NCBI RefSeq assembly: GCF_014633365.1
Contig: NC_068348.1
Span: 11,488,311 to 11,552,310, forward strand
Direction: 5' to 3'
DNA: 64,000 bases
Source of the DNA: Diospyros lotus
Lineage: Eukaryota; Streptophyta; Magnoliopsida; Ericales; Ebenaceae
Within the stretch, counting starts at the first letter, position 1; every line of letters begins with the position of its first letter. The notes beneath the pieces were generated by a model. It did no database searches and was not told where the DNA came from. It saw only the letters and a list, made by a program, of their open reading frames with translations. The position numbers were made by a program, and so were the translations under genes. This document shows positions 57,199 to 64,000 of this stretch, piece by piece.

Positions 57199-58108
57199 GA
57201 GCGGCCCCGAACCATCTTAGGAGGGGCACCCAAGAGGAAGAGTCACAACACTCATATGAAGAAACATCCAAAACACCTTAAGGAAATTCACACCAAGGAG
57301 GAAGCCAAGAAAGTGGAAGCCGCATCGACTGAATGGAGCATATCATGAAAAACATGCTAACATTTATGCAAGGGGTGCAACCAACAAATCCAGCCACTCC
57401 TCAAGCTCCTGGTGCTGTAGATAGATTTCAATGACTGAATCCACCCATCTTCCGAGGGAAGGTAGAAGCCGACCCAAGTTAAAGTGAGTATTGGATAGAA
57501 CAAATTGAGAAGATCTTTGATTTTATAGGTTGCAGCGAGGAGGAGAAGATTATATATGCCACTTTGATGCTTCGAAACAAGGCAGACCATTGGTGGAAGA
57601 TGACGCGAAGAACTTTGTCAGGTTCTATAGGCCAAGGTATGCCAACTATGGAGTGGGCTCAATTTAAAGAACTTTTTAATGCTAAATACTTTCCTTTATG
57701 TAAGAAAATGGAAAAGGGTCATGAATTTATGGATTGAAAGCAAACTGGGAACATGATTGTTGCCCATTACGAAGATAGCTTCACTCAACTAACCAAATAT
57801 ATGCCTATTTACAACCTGGACGAGGAAGCTAAGGCCTAGAAATTGCTCAAAGGATTAAGGTTGGAGATTCAATTGGCGTTAAGCTCTTCAGGGGCACATA
57901 CTTATTAAGAGGTGGTACAGCAAGCCCTGACCATGGAAAGTAACCTTCACTGCATGAGCATCCTAAAGGCAGAGTTCCAGGAATCGGAGGATAGAAAATT
58001 TGAGAAAAAACAGCATTTGGGGCCTTAAGAAAGGAGTTTCAAACCAAAAGGAGAAGCTAATCATGTGAAGGATAATTGTCCTCGATGTCAAAAGTTTCAC
58101 CCCAGAAA
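57199..58108 (+). pseudogene. Tekay-like gag, N-terminal and capsid part
   Basis: Frames with KIFDFIGCSEEEKIIYATLM, NKADHWWKMTRR, WAQFKELFNAKYFP and YEDSFTQLTKYMP define a Gypsy capsid, with stops near 57736 and 57838 and more downstream. The segment ends at the Copia insertion after a CPRCQKFHPR knuckle-like stretch. The rest is at 62892-63118. Confidence 0.85.
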
Positions 58109-60007
58109 TGTTAGTGTAGGTGCTCTAGACCCAATCAGATTGGGCATATTGTACACTGACAATTATAATCATGTTTATTATTTGAATAAGGAGTTGTTCA
58201 AATTCACAAGAAGTCATTCTATTAGTTTCTTGTTATTATTGTAATAACCAAATGAAACTAGATAGAAGTCCATATGATATATATTGTGATTAATCTATAA
58301 AGTTGTGAGATGACGCATCACAGTTTCTAGACATCATTAAACGTCCCAAGTCATAGCAATGTCAAGAATGGACATTGACAATTGTGGTAAGACTCGTATG
58401 TGCTATGTTTTTGCTATGTCATAGCAATGGGGGTTTCACACCCATAGGCATGGGGATACCTAGACAAGTACATAGGTGACTAATGTTGGAGAACATGTCA
58501 CTGGACATGACTCATCATGAGAATCCATTTTGGTTATATGTTGATGGAATTCTCATACGAGATGGGTGTAACTAATCCTTGGACCTAAGGTTGTCATGGT
58601 CATCTCATAAGAAGATCAATATGCTTTGACATCGTTTCGATGGGCCTAGACAAAGGCTGCACGTGGGCGATCGTTGGGTATATCGTGAGGCTTATGGAGA
58701 TGGGTGCATAGCCAAGATGGGACTCATTTATCCCTTGATAGATGATGATGTATCTAAGGCGCCTTCGGTGGAAATTCACTTTAAATCCATGGCTATGGTG
58801 AAAGAGATCAATAAGGAGTTATTGATTCACTTTCTATTAAGTGAAGATATCCGGATGACCGAAGAAAAACGTATGTGATCATAATCAAGCAACACATTGC
58901 CAACTTGAGATCACATAGGATACATTGACGAGAGGATTGAATTACACGGTAACCATGCTCGTGAAAGGTCATTTGCGGATTATGAATTCTTCTAAATATT
59001 TGGGTAGGCATGATGCCTTGCTAGAGGACAATCTTATCTTATGTGTTCGTACTGACACATTGCCAACATATGTGGAAACCTAATAAGTCATACGCAATAG
59101 GCACGGTCCTTGGCTTAAACAAGGAGAGCGGACGTATGGTTAAGTGGGATACTTCGATAAGAAGCTGTACCATCTTAGGTTCTCACGGAAAAAGAACAAA
59201 TAGACGCAATGACGTCGATATGACGATGAGTCGTTATAAAGGAAAAAGTTTCCTATAATGATAATTGATTAAATTAGGAAGTAGTTTCTAATTTAATAAT
59301 TTTCTATTTGTTGGAGTGGCAAATAGGAAATAAAATATATTTGGGCTTAAGTTAATATTTGGACTAAATTGGATTTGGGCCAACTATTAAATATTATATT
59401 TGGGATAAATTAGATTTAGACCAAATATTAAATAATAAATATTTGGGCTTGAATTAGATTTGGGCTAAATATTTTATAAATGGATTTGGGTCACTTAATT
59501 ATATTTCTAGTTGGACTAGAATAAACCTATTTAATTAAATTCCTAATTGGACTAAATTAAATGGGTCGGCTCATATCCATTAGAGTTTAAGAAACCCTAG
59601 AACTCCTTATAAATACCCCTTTATGGGTTGTCCAAACTAGAGAGTTTTTGGTGTAGTTTTTCAAGAGTTGAAAAACGTATTGTCGTTCACTCTTCTCCGT
59701 TTCTTTTTTGTATCCATTTGAAATGTGGGCGTTCTTTTCCTTCCATACACAAGCCGTATAAAGGAGAAGGAGTTAGCACTCCTATTCCACTCTCCTTGCC
59801 AACGAACGTGAGTCGTGTATTACGAGTTAGAGGCCGGACACTTGGACGGCTCGAATTCGCAAACGACTCAAAAATCTAAAAGTTAGATTTATTTTATTTG
59901 TATGTGAATGATTTAATTTCGACGTTGATCCAATCGGCGGGATCGGGGCAATGTTCAAAATATTTTAACTATGCTGCTTGCTTTGTAGCAATATTGCTTA
60001 ACTTTCA
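58109..60007 (+). repeat. 5' LTR of the Copia element
   Basis: 1899 bp with TATA box CTTATAAATACC near 59607. The ORF at 58663-58878 is inside U3 and is also seen in the solo LTR (39502-39747, minus). Confidence 0.93.
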
Positions 60008-60020
60008 ATGGTATCAGAGC

Positions 60021-61710
60021 CATCATCGAAATATTTCAATTTCTTATGTACAGATTCGATTATGTTGTTATTTATGAAATAATTAAATAATTGTTGCATT
60101 TGTATTTTTTTGGATTGCATCACATTTTTGGGTAAAGGGGAAAAGATCGTGTATGACACGAAAAAGAGTGAAACGGGGTTCGGGGTGCATACGGATGCAC
60201 TGAGGGCCGAAAGGCGAGGCTACACGGGGCTCGCACGCCCTGGGCGTGGCCAGGGGCGGCCTAGCGTGCGTAAGGCCCTAGTATGGTACAGCCGCACGCA
60301 CGCAGGGTAAGGTCAGGTTTCTGGCGCGACCCACTGGTGCAACCCGCGAACCACGCATGGGCAGGAGTGATCCGCCCTGCCCAGCAGACCCTGCTCGCCG
60401 TGCTTGCCCCCTAGCGGCCCGTACAGCGGCGGCCAGTGCTCCTGGTGCGGCCCTAGCCCGCCTGGCCTGGCCCATGTGGGCCCAGCATGCCCCCAGTCGT
60501 GCCTAGGTGGCTTTTTGGCCTAGCAGCATGTATAACATGCTGCCCAGTTTCCTCCCGGCCCCTCCCACTTCCTCGAGCTTTACTTTAACCCTTCCCCAGG
60601 GTCCATGTGAAGCACTCGGGCAGGCCCTTCGGTGGCCTAGTGCGTTCCGCTCCCTCAGGTGGGGCCCGGCCAAATTGTTTGGTAATTTTGTATTATTTTT
60701 ATCTGATCTATGAGTGTATGACACCTATGGGTCATGATTAAAAATGGGTCTGGGCCGTTAATTGGATTATTCATTAATTATTGGGATGCTAGTGTATGTT
60801 TGACATGCATTGGTTGATCCAAGGCCTGTTGAGCCTTGTTAGTTAGACTAATGGATGGAGCCCAAGCCCAACACAATTAAAACAATTTTGTTTTTCCAAA
60901 ATTATACAAATTTTCAATTTATTGAAAGCGTTTCATTAAGATTGAAATAGATGCGATAATTAATGAACATAATTGTGAATGTATCAATTAGATTGATTGC
61001 ATGAGTGTATGGTATGGATCGAGTCGACCATTTATTTTATGTTGGGAATGAATGTGTGTAAATTTGGTTTTTGAAATAGGGTCTGCGTGTCCTGCCTCTC
61101 TTATGCTCTGATGTACATTCTCTTCTAATCTCACTCCCCCGGAATGTAACTCGAGGTTTCTGATTCTATGTAATGTATATAGAATATAATAGAGTAGTGA
61201 TAGTTGTAGTTTGTATGAAGAGCAAGAGATGATGGAGCCAAATTGAAGTCTAGATTCAAAGACTAATGAATGCTTGAAGAATGTGCTTGAGAAGCAAGTT
61301 GTGATTCTTCACCTAGGTTTGACCCGCTAGCTTCCCTTCTATGGCTCGAGGGGGCTAGCCGTAGTTATCCATACCATACACCGGTTTGAGTTATTTATTA
61401 TGCATGATTAATTTGATTAATTGCATGTGATGAGACCTAAATAAATAATAAATCCCTCATTAATATTAAGCCAACTTGCCTTCCATCATTATGATGCATT
61501 AGGATTCTAGTTGGCACTTGATTTGTTGAGTCACTCATGGTTATGTGTCACCTATGATACCTGTGTTTCATGGGCCATGAGATGTCCCTGAATGATGGGT
61601 CCGACTTAACTAGAAATGTGGGTTTGTTGAGTCACTCAAGGCCTTACTAAGTATAGAGCTAAAGATTGAGACTCATATAAGATGTGCTTGACAAGGATTT
61701 GTCAACCCAA
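60021..61710 (+). other. Interior of the Copia derivative, with a GC-rich block
   Basis: 60185-60680 is strikingly GC-rich compared with all neighbours. The remaining 1 kb is AT-rich. No gag-pol. Small ORFs on both strands in the GC block have low-complexity Ala/Arg composition. Confidence 0.6.
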
Positions 61711-62891
61711 TGTGATCATAATCAAGAAACACATTGCCAACTTGAGATCATATAGGATACATTGAGGAGAGGATTGAATTACACGGTAACCATGCTCGTG
61801 AAAGGTTATTTGTGGATTATGAATCCTTCTAAATAATTGGGTAGGCATGATGCCTTGCTAGAGGCTAATCATGTCTTATGTATTTGTACCGACACATTGC
61901 CATCATATTCGGAAGTCTAATGAGTCATACACAATAGGCACGGTCCCTGGCTTAAACCAGGAGAGCGGACGTATGGTTAAGTGGGACACTTCGGCAAGAA
62001 GTTGTGCCGTCGTAGGTTCTCACGAAAAAAAAATAAATAGACGTAATGACATCGATATGACAAGGGGTCGTTATAAAGGAAAAAGTTTTCCTAGAATGAC
62101 AATTGATTAAATTAGGAAGGAGTTTCTAATTTAATAATTTTCTATTTGTTGGAGTGGCAAATAGGAAATAAAATATATTTGGGCTTAAGTTAATATTTGC
62201 ACTAAATTGGATTTGGGCCAAATATTAAATTAAATATTATATTTGGGCTAAATTAGATTTTGGCCAAATATTAAATATTATATTTGGGATAAATTAGATT
62301 TGGACCAAATATTAAATAATAAATATTTGGGCTTGAATTAGATTTGGGTTAAATATTTTATAAATGGATTTGGGCCACTCAATTATATTTCTAGTTGGAC
62401 TAGAATAAACCTAGTTAATTAAGTTCCTAACTGGACTAAATTAAATGGGCCGGCTCATATCCATTAGGGTTTAAGAAACCCTAGAACTCCTTATAAATAC
62501 CCTTTTATGGGTTGCCCAAACTAGAGAGTTTTTGGTGTAGTTTTTCAAGAGTTGAAAAACGTATTACCATTCATTCTTCCCCATTTCTTTTTGGAATCGA
62601 TTTAAAATGTGGGCGTTCTTTTCCGTCCATACACAAGCCATATAAAGGAGAAGGAGCTAGCACTCCTATTCCGCTCTTCTTGCCAACGGATGCTTGTCGC
62701 GTGTCACGAGTTAGAGACTGGACATTTGGACGGCTCGAATCTGCAAATGACTCAAAAATCTAATGGTTAGATTTATTTTATTTGTATGTGAATGATTTAA
62801 TTTCGACGTTGATCCAATCGCTGGGATCGAGGCAAGGTTCAAAATTTTTGAACTACATTGCTTGCCCTATAGTGATCTTGCTTAACTTTTA
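61711..62891 (+). repeat. Truncated 3' LTR of the Copia element
   Basis: Starts TGTGATCATAATCAAG (homologous to 58874) and ends TTAACTTTTA. Confidence 0.9.
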
Positions 62892-63118
62892 AGAAAGCCA
62901 TGTGAAAGGAGAGGCTAAAGATACTAAACCTGTGGAGGAGATGATCACTTGGCTCGTGATTGCCGAAGGGGACTTATGTGCTATAATTGCCAACAGACTG
63001 GTCACCTCTCTAAAGACTGTCCGCGGAGAAAGGAAGTCAACCCAATGAATAAAAAGGGGCAGGAGCCGCGTCAAGGTCGTATATTCTATCTAACGAGGGA
63101 AGCTACAAGTGCTGACTA
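62892..63118 (+). pseudogene. Tekay-like gag, zinc-knuckle part
   Basis: CYNCQQTGHLSKDC (62979-63020) is a perfect CCHC knuckle preceded by a degenerate one. RIFYLTREATSAD then precedes a stop at 63117. It continues the gag split by the Copia element. Confidence 0.88.
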
Positions 63119-64000
63119 GGAGAACAAATAAGGTATGTTGACTTTCTCTTAATACATTAGTACACGTAATGATGGATTCAACCATATCATATGCATTGAC
63201 ATTGAGAATTGCGATTAAGGAAGTTGGTTATCCATTGATATTGACCACCCTCTGGGTAAAGTGTAGAGTAACAAATCAGGCTTACTTCATTTAAAAATGT
63301 AAATTGAAGAATTGTGGGTAATGGGAATGGTTTTAATATTCGAATGCAAAAAGGGATTAAATTCAGGGAAAATAAGAGGTGTGGATGTGGTTGAATTAAT
63401 CCTTACCTCTATTGTAGTGATGTTTCGAGAAATGGGAAGATTTACGACCTATGGTAGAGTGTGACCTCATGAAGTCACCTGGGAATTAGTAACTGAGAAA
63501 ATTGTGAGGGATTAGTAGTAGAAAAGTTTGCCTTATAATCTTGATGGCACTATTAAATTGTGGAAAAACTTGGGGTCTTCATAAACACTAGAGGTATGTG
63601 TTCTCTCTGAGGAATTTAAATATGAGACAATGCTATATGAAAGTTGCGGTCTTCATGATTGCTTGGGGTATTTTTTCTTTAGAAGGATTGAAATGGGGGT
63701 AACGACAACAAATAGTCTTCGAAAGGTTTTGGTCGTGTGATCTAGTACCACTTCGGGAAGATGAACGTGGTGGCTAATGAGCCTACTCTAATAGCCTGTT
63801 CTGGGTGAACGTGGTGGCTGATGCTGGAATGAGCCTGTTCAGTTGACCTGAGAGTGGAGACTGGTAGAGGCTTTATAGCTTGTGGCATTGGATCTGATTC
63901 CTGGTGGAAACATCTATTTACGTTGCTAGCTTGGTGACTCACTCTCGTATGATAAACAGACCTGGCAAGCTATTCTAGAAGACTCGAAGGTATGGTCATG
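63119..64000 (+). other. L2 interior, last part seen: non-coding
   Basis: From about 63560 the sequence is homologous to the reverse complement of L1 18750-18280, for example GTCTTCATGATTGCTTG, GTGTGATCTAGTACCA and GAACGTGGTGGCT. In L1 that block ends about 250 bp before the 3' LTR, so the L2 3' LTR should begin a little past the window. 63119-63560 has no recognised content beyond a possible decayed protease start. Confidence 0.65.

Larger units (their letters stand above)
58109..62891 (+). mobile_element. Copia LTR element without pol, 3' LTR truncated
   Basis: 5' LTR 58109-60007 (TGTTAGTG to TTTCA), PBS TGGTATCAGAGC at 60009-60020, interior without gag-pol, then a partial LTR 61711-62891 matching only 58874-60007. 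Flanks AGAAA (58104-58108 and 62892-62896) are intact, so the ends are original and an internal deletion removed coding sequence plus the first about 765 bp of the 3' LTR. Same family as the solo LTR 38350-40300. Confidence 0.9.

Noticed and set aside
60110..60724. ORFs on both strands in the GC-rich block
   Set aside because: Low-complexity Ala/Arg/Pro composition expected from GC-rich non-coding DNA, open in several frames, no domain.

Overview
The window is repeat-dense nuclear DNA of a flowering plant, probably intergenic or pericentromeric heterochromatin of a eudicot. It consists almost wholly of LTR retrotransposons nested in one another, up to three or four levels deep. They belong to the plant lineages Ty3/Gypsy Tat, Athila and Tekay/Del-like, plus Ty1/Copia. 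I see no rRNA, tRNA, CRISPR, bacterial operon or ordinary intron-containing host gene. Species cannot be assigned from the sequence.

Layout. (1) T1, a Tat-type Gypsy element on the minus strand, forms the backbone from 1 to 27506: an antisense ORF (1-1458, plus strand), then integrase, RNase H and RT (2560-5539), with the rest of RT and the protease displaced to 26361-27506. (2) B, an Athila-type element (5540-26360, minus strand), is inserted in the T1 RT. Where Athila elements carry an env-like region, B carries an intronless, apparently intact LOG-family (cytokinin-activating phosphoribohydrolase) ORF at 8924-9550, with two unrecognised ORFs and promoter-like sequence upstream. (3) L1 (15621-23591, minus strand), a non-autonomous Tekay-like element with 2.4 kb LTRs and a 3.15 kb non-coding interior, sits in B's gag and has a perfect 5-bp target duplication. 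(4) L2 (LTR from 27507, plus strand) starts inside T1. Its LTR is split by T3 and ends at 52548; its interior runs from 52549 past the window end and is homologous to the non-coding interior of L1. (5) T3 (28116-50837, plus strand) is a second Tat element with LTRs, PBS, gag-pol, a 48-bp tandem array and an antisense ORF. It carries a Copia-like solo LTR (29291-30784), an Athila-like solo LTR (34642-35889), a Copia solo LTR (38350-40300) and the non-autonomous element L3 (40999-48711). (6) In the interior of L2 lie a solo LTR (52739-54704), a Tekay-like LTR plus decayed gag (55694-63118) and, inside that gag, a Copia derivative (58109-62891).

All gag-pol regions are broken by stops, frameshifts, insertions or loss of catalytic residues. 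The one long ORF that looks both intact and non-retroviral is the LOG homologue in B. It is the best candidate for new biology here: an LTR retrotransposon carrying a captured hormone-activation gene. The second theme is a family of non-autonomous elements (L1, L2) that share a conserved non-coding interior.
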